Shown here piece after piece: positions 1-9,647 of a stretch of 64,000 nucleotides of DNA. The notes under the pieces are model-generated. The model searched no databases. It saw only the letters and a list, made by a program, of their open reading frames with translations, and had not been told where the DNA came from. A program made the translations under genes and the position numbers. Every line of letters begins with the position of its first letter. Position 1 is the stretch's first letter. The stretch is from M3007 sp041741155 (GTDB lineage: Bacteria > Bacteroidota > Bacteroidia > Chitinophagales > Saprospiraceae): contig JBGSKO010000213.1 of the NCBI GenBank assembly GCA_041741155.1, forward strand, positions 69,664 to 133,663, in the 5' to 3' direction.

Positions 1-348
1 ATATGGCACGTTGGTGGCCACCGTCGAAGTCAATTCCACCGACACCCGCGTGTCGTTGTCAGTCGTGGAAATTACCATCCTGGCATCGCTGTTTTGACCG
101 AAAAACAGTTTGGTGGTTTTACCAGAATATGTGAGGGTTTTCCCGTCTGCCGACAGTGTACTTTTTTCCCATTCGGTGCGCGGCGGGACACCCGGTGTTC
201 CGACTACATTGGGAAACAACCCCTTTTGAATAAACTGCCCAAACCCGCCCAAGACACCGGGGCTTTCGTCCGGAAAATCGTTCTGTCTGATCTCGAACGT
301 TCCTCCGAAAGATTTGATTTTACTTTTAATATCGGTCAATATGCTCAT
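1..348 (-). CDS. Partial unrecognised protein downstream of tail-collar gene (N-terminal 116 residues)
   Basis: An open frame starts at ATG 348 (first residues MSILTDIKSKIKSFGG) and stays open to the window edge, so only the first 116 residues are visible. It begins 20 bp after the stop of the tail-collar gene on the same strand, which suggests one operon. There is no signal peptide or membrane segment. The visible part is polar, with a Pro/Gly-rich stretch around residues 50-57 and beta-strand-like alternation after residue 70. I do not recognise the family. The context suggests another structural or accessory component of the same locus; that is inference. Confidence 0.6.
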   Translation of the reverse strand, partial: MSILTDIKSKIKSFGGTFEIRQNDFPDESPGVLGGFGQFIQKGLFPNVVGTPGVPPRTEWEKSTLSADGKTLTYSGKTTKLFFGQNSDARMVISTTDNDTRVSVELTSTVATNVPY

Positions 349-368
349 GATCAGGCATTTGATTTGAA

Positions 369-2363
369 CTACAGTTTGATAATAAACGCCAGGGCGAAGT
401 ACGGCGGGCGGTTTTCGTGCGCTTTGTCGTTGCCAGTCTCCAGAACAGAAATTGGATGGGTGTGGTCTTCTTCAGTACTGGTAGTCGCTGTTTCGTTGGC
501 CAATACGCCAGATTTGATGTAGCTTGATTGGCTCAGGTTTGCAAACCAAAGCATTGGAGTGTTGGCAGGATTGCCGCCTCCGCCGGTATCAATTGGAATG
601 GTGTGTTTATGGCCTCCTGAGGTGCCAGAATTAGCCGAGTGCTTGTGCGCCGGCAGTTCGTTCACGCTGAGCTTATGCATTTCTTCCCCGCCTGTATCGC
701 CTGAAGTATAGTTGGACAGGCCTACTCCCGGTCCCGCACCTACCACAAACCGGCTGCGCAAATCAGGGATCGGAAGCCCATCTACGGGCTGTCCGGCGTT
801 GCCATCGCAAAGTTTCCAGCCAGGAGGTACATTGTTAACTTGCCCTGACCACATGATGATGCCCCCGCGGGGAATGAACCCGCCTATGGATATGCCGTCT
901 TGTTTTACCTGCAAAAATTTGTTCGAACCAGGATCTTGCAAAACCAGAATTTCAAAGTTGTCCACTTTGAATGATTTTGCCGTGACTGGTCCCTCCGTTT
1001 CCACGCTTTTACCTTCAATGCGCAGCGCCTTGTCCGTCTTTTTGATGGTGTACTGGTCGTCGGTTGCTCCGATGGTGATGCTGCCGTCGTCGGCCTGAAT
1101 GGAGATGTTCGTTTTTTCGCCGCTCCGGCCTTCCAGAAAATCCTGAAAAATGAGTTGGTCGGTTTTCAGTTCGCCATTCAGTTCCACGAAATCGGCACTC
1201 ACACCCCCTTGTACCTGGAGCAAAGCCGCTTCGTCGGCGGTATCCAACCGGTTTTTCCCGATGCCCACAAAAGCGCGTTCAGGATTACCTTTTTCGTCAA
1301 ATTTTTCCTGAATGAAAAGGGGCGTTTTTTCAACGGGCACTGTGAAAGCGTTGTCCCAGTAGCCAGGGATATTCTCGTGTTGCACGTACACGTTAGCGGT
1401 ACCGGCCGGCATAGCTGAAATGATATTCTGGAGATTGATGCGAAACGACGCGCCGGCATCCAGTTCCACATCCGATGCCGGGCTGAGAATCCACTGCGGC
1501 GTAGCACCCTGCACTTCCTTTTCGACGTGCCAGAACGTGCCCACATTTTGGATGTCCACCAACACGGCCAGAGCGTTGTCTTCATCAAACAACGCCCATG
1601 TTTCGGCTGCTTCGCTGGTATCGAACGCGAGTACAAGTCGGGTGGGCGATTCGTTGTTTTTTCCCTGAAAGGCGATGTGGCTGTTGCGCAGGCGGTTGGT
1701 GATCTGGAGGCTGAGTTGGTTGCGCTCGGCGCCATTGTTCAGTACGCGGTTTCCTTCAGAAAATGCTGCATGGAGCGGGATTTCGCGCTTGCCGCGCTGA
1801 TTGATGACTTCCAGGCGCTCCTGTCGGAAATGCAGCACAGCGCCCGATTCGGCTGCAGTCACAATGGTGTTGCCCTTGCGGCGGTAGCGCAGTTGTGCCT
1901 TCGCCCCCCGCGAGCCGCCGCCTAGGCCGGCCTTCAACCCATGCAGGGGAATTAGTCTGGAACTGCGTCCGCGCAGCACCAACTCGGTATCGGAATGGTG
2001 TACCAAAAACAGGGACACCGTGCCGTCGGGAATTTCAGCATCGCCATTCCACAGGTGCGGCTGCACGCGCCACTCCCCCACCCCGACGGTGATCCAGTTG
2101 TGAAATCGGTCGTCCACCGTACCGGGCCGAAAACGGATTTCGAAATGGTGGTTGTCCGGCCCCGGTTTACCGGTGTTTCCGAACAGCCGCAGGTCGTGTT
2201 CGTCCTCATTCACCAGAATCAGGTTATGCGCCTTGCCGGGTACATTATCGTTGAGAATATACAGATTGGCGCCTCCTTCTTCGTCGTAGAGAAAGAAGTC
2301 TATCGGTTGATCCCGGTAAAACTCGGCCTGGGACAGGGATGTAAGTACGAAGCTATCTTGCAC
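369..2363 (-). CDS. Phage tail-collar / tail-fibre-like protein
   Basis: This 664-residue protein starts at GTG 2363. Residues 494-545 match the phage tail collar domain pattern: GGII.WSG, PPGW.LCDG, then P(D)LR.RFVVGAG. After it come three His-x-His motifs (about H573/H575, H585/H587, H634/H636) and the usual collar C-terminus ending in NRPPYFALAFIIKL. In T4-type fibres HxH motifs bind metal along the fibre tip (family knowledge). Residues 1-350 are beta-rich and unrecognised; about 385-490 look like repetitive shaft. There is no signal peptide. It lies 56 bp downstream of the 1850-residue gene, and the gap holds heptamer repeats. It could be a prophage fibre, an extracellular contractile-injection fibre or a domesticated microcollar protein; no sheath, tube or baseplate gene is visible to decide. 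Confidence 0.8.
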   Translation of the reverse strand: MQDSFVLTSLSQAEFYRDQPIDFFLYDEEGGANLYILNDNVPGKAHNLILVNEDEHDLRLFGNTGKPGPDNHHFEIRFRPGTVDDRFHNWITVGVGEWRVQPHLWNGDAEIPDGTVSLFLVHHSDTELVLRGRSSRLIPLHGLKAGLGGGSRGAKAQLRYRRKGNTIVTAAESGAVLHFRQERLEVINQRGKREIPLHAAFSEGNRVLNNGAERNQLSLQITNRLRNSHIAFQGKNNESPTRLVLAFDTSEAAETWALFDEDNALAVLVDIQNVGTFWHVEKEVQGATPQWILSPASDVELDAGASFRINLQNIISAMPAGTANVYVQHENIPGYWDNAFTVPVEKTPLFIQEKFDEKGNPERAFVGIGKNRLDTADEAALLQVQGGVSADFVELNGELKTDQLIFQDFLEGRSGEKTNISIQADDGSITIGATDDQYTIKKTDKALRIEGKSVETEGPVTAKSFKVDNFEILVLQDPGSNKFLQVKQDGISIGGFIPRGGIIMWSGQVNNVPPGWKLCDGNAGQPVDGLPIPDLRSRFVVGAGPGVGLSNYTSGDTGGEEMHKLSVNELPAHKHSANSGTSGGHKHTIPIDTGGGGNPANTPMLWFANLSQSSYIKSGVLANETATTSTEEDHTHPISVLETGNDKAHENRPPYFALAFIIKL

Positions 2364-2370
2364 TGTATTA

Positions 2371-2394
2371 GTGATGAGTGATGAGTGATGAGTG
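2371..2394. repeat. Tandem heptamer repeat GTGATGA, about 3.4 copies
   Basis: Three perfect 7-bp units plus a partial one lie in the gap between the 1850-residue gene and the tail-collar gene. On the transcribed strand they form a C/A/T-rich leader of CACTCAT units, ending eight bases before the GTG start. A related heptamer (GAATGAT) lies at 16351-16371. Confidence 0.85.
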
Positions 2395-2419
2395 GTTGGG
2401 GCCGTCTTTGATGTTCAAA

Positions 2420-5400
2420 TCATCCTATTTTCTTCAATTTCAACCAACCCTCCCGTATCCACACCTGCTCGGCAAAAAACTGGCCCGGTTCTGCTGCTGC
2501 ACGAAAACCGAGGTAGGCCGTGTTCAGTATTGCGTCCACCCGGGACTCAAAACCGGCAAACTCCGGGTTGGTCGGCACTTGTTCGAAATCAGATCCCTTG
2601 CGCTGTTCTTTGGGCACAATTCGATACACTTTTTCCGGGCCTTCCGTAGGTGCGGGTTCCAGCCAGCGTACGGCGTTGTGCAGCAGCACATTTTCCAACA
2701 AAACCCGGCTGACGGGATAAAAATCGGCAACACGAAGCGCCGACGCTATGCCGCTTCCGATCGCTTCGTCGGTCGGCATTTGGCTGTTGAGCAAGGGGTT
2801 TAATCGGGCAAATTGCGGGGCTAGCGGCGGGCGTTTGTCCGAAGGCAATGCCTTTTTATCGCCGTCGAGCCAGTGCGTTTGTTGCAACTGGTCGAACAGC
2901 ATTCCAGAAAAAACAGTCATGAATTGAGACTCCGGCATGGTGGGATAACTGCGAATTTCTATCCATGAACCTTTGTCCGTAGCTGCGGATTTCACGGCAG
3001 TCTGCTCCATCCATTGCCATTCGAATCCATCCTCAAGCGGATGCGGTACAGAAATACGCTCGGCAGGGGTAAGCACTGGCGTGGTCAGGAAGGTGATGTC
3101 TATGGACTGAAGTGCATCCAGGTATTGCTCTGCAGGAATGTCGAGCACTTTGGTCGGCAATATGCCCGAAAAAGCATGTACACTGGCCCGAGGATCGAGG
3201 AGCATACACACCGTTTGGTCGGGTTCGTCGGGCGCCAGGGACTGGCTGATGGGCGTGTTACGTTCGTCAAGATAATTGATCGCCGGGTCAGCATTGGCGG
3301 TTGCGGCATGGTTCAAGTAAAAATTTCCGGCAAGTTCGGCATCCTGATTTTCAAGCCAGTAGCCTACGAGGCCATCATTGAGTTGGTCTACCGCGCCGAT
3401 GCGGATGGGAAAACGCACGTCCATGTAGCCGTCGGTTTCCCGCTCGGGTGTACCGTCTTTTCGGTCACGGTAAAAAGCATTCCAGCCGTGGTGTACGGCG
3501 GCGATGCCCTTGAGTTCGAGGTCAATATTGGCGCGAACGACCGCCATCGGGCGGCCCATAAGCAAGGCGAGCGCCTGTTGTTGTTCGAAAGTTTCGGGCT
3601 CCACGGTGCGCAACACGTCGTTGGTACCGTCCATGAATTTCTCCATAAACGAGCCGGATTGCTGTAGCAGGTACGCCACCACCTTGCGCAGGTGCGGGTT
3701 TTCAATATCGGCCGGGTTAGCCAGCGACTCCCAGCCGGGCGCCGGGCGCCAACGCACACGATCGCCGTCGGCATCCACGGCTCCGAGCGACAAACCGCGG
3801 GCATCGAATACGACCATGCTGCGGTCAAGTTGATTGGCCATGAGCCAGCCACAAACAGGTGTGGCAGACGGCGCATTCACGCTTTCGGGGATCAGGTTGC
3901 CCGGCAATTCGGGGACAGATGCTGCACTTAGCCAGCGAAAATGAAGGCGGGCGGGCTGCGCCAAACGGGGTGGCACGTCTATTTGCACGTACGGGTTTCC
4001 GTTGTCTGTTGCCTCGCCGTCGGCGACTGCTCCGAGCGAAGAGCCGAGGACGTGCCCGGTGTCCATCGGCAGGTCGGCGACGCGGCCGAAAGTATCCACC
4101 AGACGCAGCTTATTGATCAGCAATTTGCCGGTGCGGATGGGGGAAAAATCGGTCAGCGGGTTTGGCGCGCGCAAGGTGCAGTTTCCGATAAGCCGGGACA
4201 CTTCGGTGGTAAATTTTTGGTAGTCGCCAAAACCGATGGGATCGTCCACCGGTAACTGGAAATTTTCCTGCAACATCAGCATGGCGGCGTTGAAACCGCT
4301 CAGCGACTGCGCCAGAATTTTTCCTCTCAATTCCTGCAAATGGGCATCCGCTTTTTCGGCAGCTGCGACCGGATCATCCAGGGTGTCCGCTTTTTTAGTG
4401 TTTTCGGCCAAATACGGTTTCAATTTATCCTCCATGCTGCGGAACGCCTGTGCCGTGAGAAAACTTCTGCCGAGGTAAATGTTAGGATTTCGGCCTCGAA
4501 TCGTGCGGCCGCTTCCTTTTTCCTGCAAATCCACGGCGTTCACGGGCAGTTCGTAATGGTGCAACACATAGTCGGGTTGGTACTCGCCGTCGCGGGCGTT
4601 GCTGTGCTCCTGTAGTGGGCAAAGTTCGACCGACCATTCAAGCAGGAAAGGATTCCAGGGAGCGCCGCCGGAAAAACAGTAGCCGCGCTCGGTACCGCTG
4701 GTGGCGGGTTTGTTGGCTTCAATGTGGGCCAGGATTTCAGGTAGCCCGCCGCCGGGTATTTCGGCCACTTGCCAGGGTTTTATTTCCAAAGCTGTTGTAT
4801 CATCCGTGTCGAAACGTTTGCCTCCTCGGGCTATATCGCCGGCAATGAGTACCGTGGGTTCTTTGGGTTGCCAAAAGCGAGGGCCGGAAGTCAATTTTAG
4901 CGCAAAGCGAGGCGCCGACCGCAGAGCGGTGGGCAGTGCCTCTGCCAATTTTTTTCGATTTTTCTCAGCGTTTGCCCCGCTACCCACGACGGCCCGGAGC
5001 GCTTCCAGCATTGTTTCTGTGTTGCTTTCGCCGGGTTCCAGCGCGGTGCTGTGCGCCGATGGGCCTTGAAAATACGCTGCAAGGTTTGCGTCAAAATTCG
5101 GGTTGCCGGTATCGTTCTTCAGGGCATCGGCATGCGCCTGTACGGTAGAGGTGTTGCGTTGGTGCAACAGGGCCAGCAGACCGTTCCAGTTGTGGATATG
5201 ATCATGCCCAATGTGCGCGTCGTCGGGTGCTTCCGGGGTGGCGCCAAATCTGCCGAGAAAAAACAGGACGTGGGGTTTGCGGCTCGGCCACCCGGCGTTC
5301 AGGGCTGTCAGTGCGTCGCGTTTCAGCTGTTGGAAATGCAAAATGGCCTTTCCCATTGTTGAACCGAGCAGCTCGCCAAACAAGGGCTGGAGCGCATCGG

Positions 5401-7972
5401 GCAGCATTGGCTGGCTCAAGAGGTGTATGATCCTGGCCCAGTCGGTGAGGTCGGTGCGCTGAATATCGGCAGCAAGTATCCGGTTTTGACGCTGGAGCGC
5501 GGAATCGCTGGATTCAGTATCAGTTTGCAGTGCCTGAAAAGCCTGCATGAGGTTTTGATGGTAATTGGGCAATTCGCCGGGGTTTGGATGCGCGGGGAAT
5601 TGCCCGGTCTGGAACATCAGATCGCGCAGGGGTTGCATATCGTATTGCTCGATGAAATACAGCACCTCGTCCATGTCGGGATAATCCACGATGGAATCTT
5701 GTGGCGGGTAAGCACAGAGCATGTATTTGTACCAGTCCACAAACAGTTGCTCGCGCAGGGCATCGCGGCGGAAGCAGGCCTGGTCGAACGCCTGCATCCG
5801 GCTATTCAATTCTTGCAGCAGGGCTGCTATTTCCGCGGGCAGCTTGGGGGCTGCAGGCAGACCACTGTCGGCATTGCCGGCGATCTCGACATTTTCCAGT
5901 TTGATCTCGTACAGGCGTTCGCCCGGTTCAGCATTGAATCCCTGGGCGTGTCGTGCTTCACGGAACCGCGGGCCGATATCGAGTTGCTGTTGGTCGAGGT
6001 CGTCCATAAAAAAGATGGACTCCAGCTGGTCCTCCAGTTTGGCGATGCGAGCAGCTCGTTCGGCAGCGGGTACCTCCGCGGCTACCTGGTGGGCCAGCAA
6101 GGCGGCGAGGGCCTCGCGCCCGGTATTGGCCAGCGTTACGGTGGCTTGCGGGGCAAGTGTCTCAGGTTGAGTGTTCGACGAGGTGCCAAGTGCGCCGTGT
6201 TCCAGTCGGGCAAAAAGGGCAATCTGGGTATCTGCGTGTACTTCGTCAGCACCTTCGGGTAATTGCCAGTTGACTTTTTCCGCCAAGATTTTGGCGAGCG
6301 GCATCTCCGGCTCAGAATGTTGCCAGTATGCCAAAAACGCATCCTCCTGTCGGTCGTGCCAGCCAACGATGTCGTAGGTGGGTTGGCCGCCGGGCTGGAT
6401 TTCGGTGTCCTGAAATCCAAATACGCTGTGGCAATTGGGGTAAAACGCCGAAAAAGACGGTTCTCCATAGCCCACGGCAGTCAGTTTAGCCAGATACTCG
6501 AAGGTGCTGGTGTCTTCGCGGTAAGGATTTCCGCTACGCGGCACCGTGCGGCCAAGATGTCGGAAGGGCTGTTGTACCCGCGGGGCAAGCGTTTTCGTCG
6601 CGTTTGATTTCAGAATATTCAGCAGGGTGTCGGCAACGACGGCAATATCGGCAGACTGGATATTAGTTTTGGCATTAAGGGTATCGTGCAAGTCCGTAAA
6701 CGATTTGAAAACAGAGACTTGCAGTGTTTCTGCAGGTTGGGTTGCGGCTTTTTTGATGAACAAAATAGTGGGCCAAGGTTGAAGCCCGCTGCGTTGTGAT
6801 TCGGAAAGTTCGCGCAGATTCTCTTTTGTAAAGCGATGAAATCGCGGATAAGAAACACTCTTGATTCTGTGATCAAGGCTGTCCTCATATTTCAACGCAA
6901 TGGGTACGGCCAGTATCCGGTTCTCAAAATCGGCGAGTGCTGTGGGTGTACTGTGGGGTTCGCGGGCTTTGTCCAAAAATTTCCATTTCGTGGAGTCGGA
7001 CGAATCCGGTTCGTGCAACCAACGGAGAAGCTCGTTTTTCAGGTTGGGAACAAGCTCGTTTTTCAGATCTTCCAGATCGGTGGTGCGGTTGTCCGACCCG
7101 GAAGTCCAGGCTTCCCAAAGGGACAAAAACTGGTTTGCGGTGCGCAGCGCATGGGTAATCAGCGGTTTGATCTCTGTCAGGGCCGGATCAATGTCCCTGG
7201 GCGCACGAACGGCGCCAGGCGTCATCGGAAACGCAATACTGTCTTTTCTGCGGTTAAAAAAATCGTGGAGCAAATGTGCCAGATCGGACTTCAGGTTGAC
7301 CAGGTCCGGAGCGACTTTTCCGGCTTCGAAGTGGTTCTCGGCAGTTTGCAGGCGGTAAATCCAGGCGCGAACCTGAACGAGCAACGCCTCAAAAAAGGCA
7401 TATTCGGGCTGAACGAGATAGTTTTCCAACTGGCCGGCGCACGTTTGCAGCGCCTGCAGTACCTCGCGCATTCGGGAAATTTGCACGGCGTTTTTTTTGC
7501 TGTCCGGCAACGCCTCGAATGCACGCACCAAACGCACGGCTTTTTTCAGAGCCTCATTAGCCTCGGTCAAGTCGGCGTAGATATTTTCATCCGGCCAGAG
7601 GAAATTGCTTTCGACGAGCCAGGAAGATTTTTTTCCGTCCAATTCACGGTGTATAAACCAGCGGTCGGGCACCGCCGGGTATTGAAAATCGTCCTGTGTT
7701 GCGGCATTTGCGCCTTCGGTATGAATGCCCTGCGCATACGCCCCCGGCAGCGCCCAGTGCAGGTGCAGCCCCTTTCGGAAACGCAGGTTCTGGTTTTGCA
7801 GTGGCGGTGATACGAAGTTTTCGCTGACGTAAGCGACATCCGGGTTTACGTCGCGTTTTCCGTTAAAAAATGGTAGCCGGGAAAAATCGGCTAATGGTTC
7901 GGACAGGAGGGTATCCTCTTTCAAAAAAAGGGAGTCTGCCTGAATAGGTACAAGTAGAATATTGTTCGCCAT
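2420..7972 (-). CDS. Giant 1850-residue protein of unknown function, probable partner of tail-collar protein
   Basis: The ATG at 7972 follows a -7 element at 8034-8041 by about 60 bp. The N-terminus has no signal peptide and holds a conserved-looking block: DVNPD at 41-45, GLHLHWALP at 68-76 and PDRWFIHR at 102-109. I have a vague memory of HLHWALP-type blocks in large uncharacterised proteins of other phyla, but cannot name a function. A second motif-like region in the C-terminal half contains PRFW.P.EPTVLIAG and GAPWNPFLLEW. Long charged helical stretches lie between them. No enzyme motif, transmembrane segment or sorting domain was seen, so the protein is probably cytoplasmic or released with a particle. 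It is first in the operon with the tail-collar gene. It could be a scaffold, baseplate-associated or cargo protein; this is open. Confidence 0.85.
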   Translation of the reverse strand: MANNILLVPIQADSLFLKEDTLLSEPLADFSRLPFFNGKRDVNPDVAYVSENFVSPPLQNQNLRFRKGLHLHWALPGAYAQGIHTEGANAATQDDFQYPAVPDRWFIHRELDGKKSSWLVESNFLWPDENIYADLTEANEALKKAVRLVRAFEALPDSKKNAVQISRMREVLQALQTCAGQLENYLVQPEYAFFEALLVQVRAWIYRLQTAENHFEAGKVAPDLVNLKSDLAHLLHDFFNRRKDSIAFPMTPGAVRAPRDIDPALTEIKPLITHALRTANQFLSLWEAWTSGSDNRTTDLEDLKNELVPNLKNELLRWLHEPDSSDSTKWKFLDKAREPHSTPTALADFENRILAVPIALKYEDSLDHRIKSVSYPRFHRFTKENLRELSESQRSGLQPWPTILFIKKAATQPAETLQVSVFKSFTDLHDTLNAKTNIQSADIAVVADTLLNILKSNATKTLAPRVQQPFRHLGRTVPRSGNPYREDTSTFEYLAKLTAVGYGEPSFSAFYPNCHSVFGFQDTEIQPGGQPTYDIVGWHDRQEDAFLAYWQHSEPEMPLAKILAEKVNWQLPEGADEVHADTQIALFARLEHGALGTSSNTQPETLAPQATVTLANTGREALAALLAHQVAAEVPAAERAARIAKLEDQLESIFFMDDLDQQQLDIGPRFREARHAQGFNAEPGERLYEIKLENVEIAGNADSGLPAAPKLPAEIAALLQELNSRMQAFDQACFRRDALREQLFVDWYKYMLCAYPPQDSIVDYPDMDEVLYFIEQYDMQPLRDLMFQTGQFPAHPNPGELPNYHQNLMQAFQALQTDTESSDSALQRQNRILAADIQRTDLTDWARIIHLLSQPMLPDALQPLFGELLGSTMGKAILHFQQLKRDALTALNAGWPSRKPHVLFFLGRFGATPEAPDDAHIGHDHIHNWNGLLALLHQRNTSTVQAHADALKNDTGNPNFDANLAAYFQGPSAHSTALEPGESNTETMLEALRAVVGSGANAEKNRKKLAEALPTALRSAPRFALKLTSGPRFWQPKEPTVLIAGDIARGGKRFDTDDTTALEIKPWQVAEIPGGGLPEILAHIEANKPATSGTERGYCFSGGAPWNPFLLEWSVELCPLQEHSNARDGEYQPDYVLHHYELPVNAVDLQEKGSGRTIRGRNPNIYLGRSFLTAQAFRSMEDKLKPYLAENTKKADTLDDPVAAAEKADAHLQELRGKILAQSLSGFNAAMLMLQENFQLPVDDPIGFGDYQKFTTEVSRLIGNCTLRAPNPLTDFSPIRTGKLLINKLRLVDTFGRVADLPMDTGHVLGSSLGAVADGEATDNGNPYVQIDVPPRLAQPARLHFRWLSAASVPELPGNLIPESVNAPSATPVCGWLMANQLDRSMVVFDARGLSLGAVDADGDRVRWRPAPGWESLANPADIENPHLRKVVAYLLQQSGSFMEKFMDGTNDVLRTVEPETFEQQQALALLMGRPMAVVRANIDLELKGIAAVHHGWNAFYRDRKDGTPERETDGYMDVRFPIRIGAVDQLNDGLVGYWLENQDAELAGNFYLNHAATANADPAINYLDERNTPISQSLAPDEPDQTVCMLLDPRASVHAFSGILPTKVLDIPAEQYLDALQSIDITFLTTPVLTPAERISVPHPLEDGFEWQWMEQTAVKSAATDKGSWIEIRSYPTMPESQFMTVFSGMLFDQLQQTHWLDGDKKALPSDKRPPLAPQFARLNPLLNSQMPTDEAIGSGIASALRVADFYPVSRVLLENVLLHNAVRWLEPAPTEGPEKVYRIVPKEQRKGSDFEQVPTNPEFAGFESRVDAILNTAYLGFRAAAEPGQFFAEQVWIREGWLKLKKIG

Positions 7973-8033
7973 TAGGTTGGATTATTGATGGTTTTACCGG
8001 ATTTATATCGGCAAAGTGTACTATTACTTTCGC

Positions 8034-8041
8034 CAAAGGTA
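8034..8041 (-). promoter_or_regulatory. -7 promoter element TACCTTTG for the 1850-residue gene operon
   Basis: It is a perfect match to the Bacteroidota consensus TAnnTTTG on the minus strand, 62 bp upstream of the ATG at 7972. It stands back to back with the arginine decarboxylase promoter. Confidence 0.6.
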
Positions 8042-8127
8042 TTAAAATACGGAAAACAAAGAAATGCATTGGACATTAACTTATCCGGGAGGAGAAAAAC
8101 TTCCTCCGGTTGAATTGCAAAAGCGGA

Positions 8128-8135
8128 TACCTTTG
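8128..8135 (+). promoter_or_regulatory. -7 promoter element TACCTTTG for arginine decarboxylase
   Basis: It is a perfect TAnnTTTG match followed by CG, 58 bp upstream of the ATG at 8194. The intervening leader is rich in A and C (CAACCACTCAACAACCCAC). Confidence 0.6.
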
Positions 8136-8193
8136 CGAGAACAGTAAAATACGCTATTCAACCACTCAACAACCCACTCTCCTCAGTTTTTTA

Positions 8194-9612
8194 ATGAAAA
8201 ACACGTACTACGATTTAGTCGCACAGACTTTCGATTTTCCTCAAGATGGCTTTCGTCTTCAAGACAACCGGTTGCTTTTCAACGAGATTGACATCCACGA
8301 ACTGGTTCAGAAATACGGTTCTCCGCTAAAGTTGACGTTTCTTCCGAAGATCGGCGAGAAAATCCAGACTGCCCGGAAGTTGTTTCGGGATGCTATTCAG
8401 CGGTACAATTATAATGGTAAATACGTCTATTGCTACTGCACTAAAAGCTCGCACTTTGCTTTTGTCCTGAACGAGGTATTGGAAAATGGAACGCAACTGG
8501 AGACCTCTTCGGCGTTCGATATTGATCTGGTTTGGAGACTCTATCGGCTCGGAAAGATCAACAAGAGTACCACGATTGTCAATAATGGCTACAAACCGTT
8601 GGCCTACGCGGAAAAAATCGCCCGTTTGATTGACGAGGGCTTTCAGAACGTTATTCCTGTTTGCGACAATGCCGATGAGTTTGAAATGTACAACGCACTG
8701 GTCAAAAAGGAAACGTGTAACATCGGCATCCGTATGGCCACCGAGGAAGAGCCGAACTTCGAGTTTTATACTTCTCGCCTTGGTATTCGCCAAAGCGAGA
8801 TCATGAATTTTTACAAACAGAATATTGAGAATAACCCCAAGTTCAACCTCAAGATGCTGCACTTTTTTGTTGATATCGGCATCAAAGACACCATTTACTA
8901 TTGGAGCGAACTAAAAAAAGGGATTAAGACGTACTGTGAATTGCGCAAGGTCTGCCCTACCCTGTCGAGTTTGAACATCGGTGGTGGAATGCCTATCCGG
9001 AACTCGCTCGGCTTCGAATACGACTACCCATACATGGTGAACGAGATAGTGCGCCTCATCAAGGAGCATTGTGATGACGAGGGGGTGCCGGAGCCGGATA
9101 TTTACACCGAGTTTGGCAAATACACGGTAGGCGAGAGCGGCGCGACCATTTTTTCCGTTATCGGGAAAAAACAACAAAATGATGCCGAGCAGTGGTACAT
9201 GCTCGACAACTCGTTAATCAACACGCTGCCAGATAGTTGGGGGATAAAAGAGCGCTTTATTTTGCTTCCGATCAACCACTGGGATAAGGAGCACCAAAAG
9301 GTAAATATCGGCGGTATCAGTTGTGATAACGCAGACTATTACAACTCCGAGGCGCATATCAACCAGGTTTATCTCCCGGTGTACGACGAAGAAAAAGATG
9401 AACCGCTGTTCATTGGATTTTTCCACACCGGCGCCTATCAAGAGGCCCTCAGCGGCTACGGTGGTCTGAAGCACTGCCTTATCCCGTCGCCCAAGCATAT
9501 CCTGATTGACAAGAACTATTACGGAGAACTGACCGACTGGGAGGTTTTCCCGGAACAGGATGCGGATTCCATGCTGAGTATCCTGGGGTATGATTCGCCC
9601 TATGCGTCTTAG
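8194..9612 (+). CDS. speA: Biosynthetic arginine decarboxylase (short Bacteroidota type)
   Basis: This 472-residue fold-III PLP decarboxylase converts arginine to agmatine, the first step to putrescine and spermidine. YCYCTKSSHFAF around residue 84 supplies the PLP lysine (K84), SLNIGGGMPI is the glycine-rich phosphate-binding loop, and GGISCDNADYY carries the cysteine expected in the second active-site half. The start at 8194 is chosen because homologues begin near MKNTYYDL; a frame extension upstream would enter the promoter. It is shorter than the enterobacterial enzyme of over 630 residues, as I recall for Bacteroidota. It stands alone, with its own promoter at 8128. Diaminopimelate decarboxylase is less likely because the flanking motifs differ. 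Confidence 0.85.
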   Translation: MKNTYYDLVAQTFDFPQDGFRLQDNRLLFNEIDIHELVQKYGSPLKLTFLPKIGEKIQTARKLFRDAIQRYNYNGKYVYCYCTKSSHFAFVLNEVLENGTQLETSSAFDIDLVWRLYRLGKINKSTTIVNNGYKPLAYAEKIARLIDEGFQNVIPVCDNADEFEMYNALVKKETCNIGIRMATEEEPNFEFYTSRLGIRQSEIMNFYKQNIENNPKFNLKMLHFFVDIGIKDTIYYWSELKKGIKTYCELRKVCPTLSSLNIGGGMPIRNSLGFEYDYPYMVNEIVRLIKEHCDDEGVPEPDIYTEFGKYTVGESGATIFSVIGKKQQNDAEQWYMLDNSLINTLPDSWGIKERFILLPINHWDKEHQKVNIGGISCDNADYYNSEAHINQVYLPVYDEEKDEPLFIGFFHTGAYQEALSGYGGLKHCLIPSPKHILIDKNYYGELTDWEVFPEQDADSMLSILGYDSPYAS

Positions 9613-9647
9613 CGTTTCGTTAGCGGCAAGAAAAAAGCGGGAATGCA

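Noticed and set aside
3014..3667. Antisense frame of 217 codons within the 1850-residue gene
   Set aside because: Composition follows the codon periodicity of the minus-strand gene; no domain.
6836..7810. Long antisense frame inside the 1850-residue gene (324 codons)
   Set aside because: A shadow of the real gene; it has no motif and no promoter.
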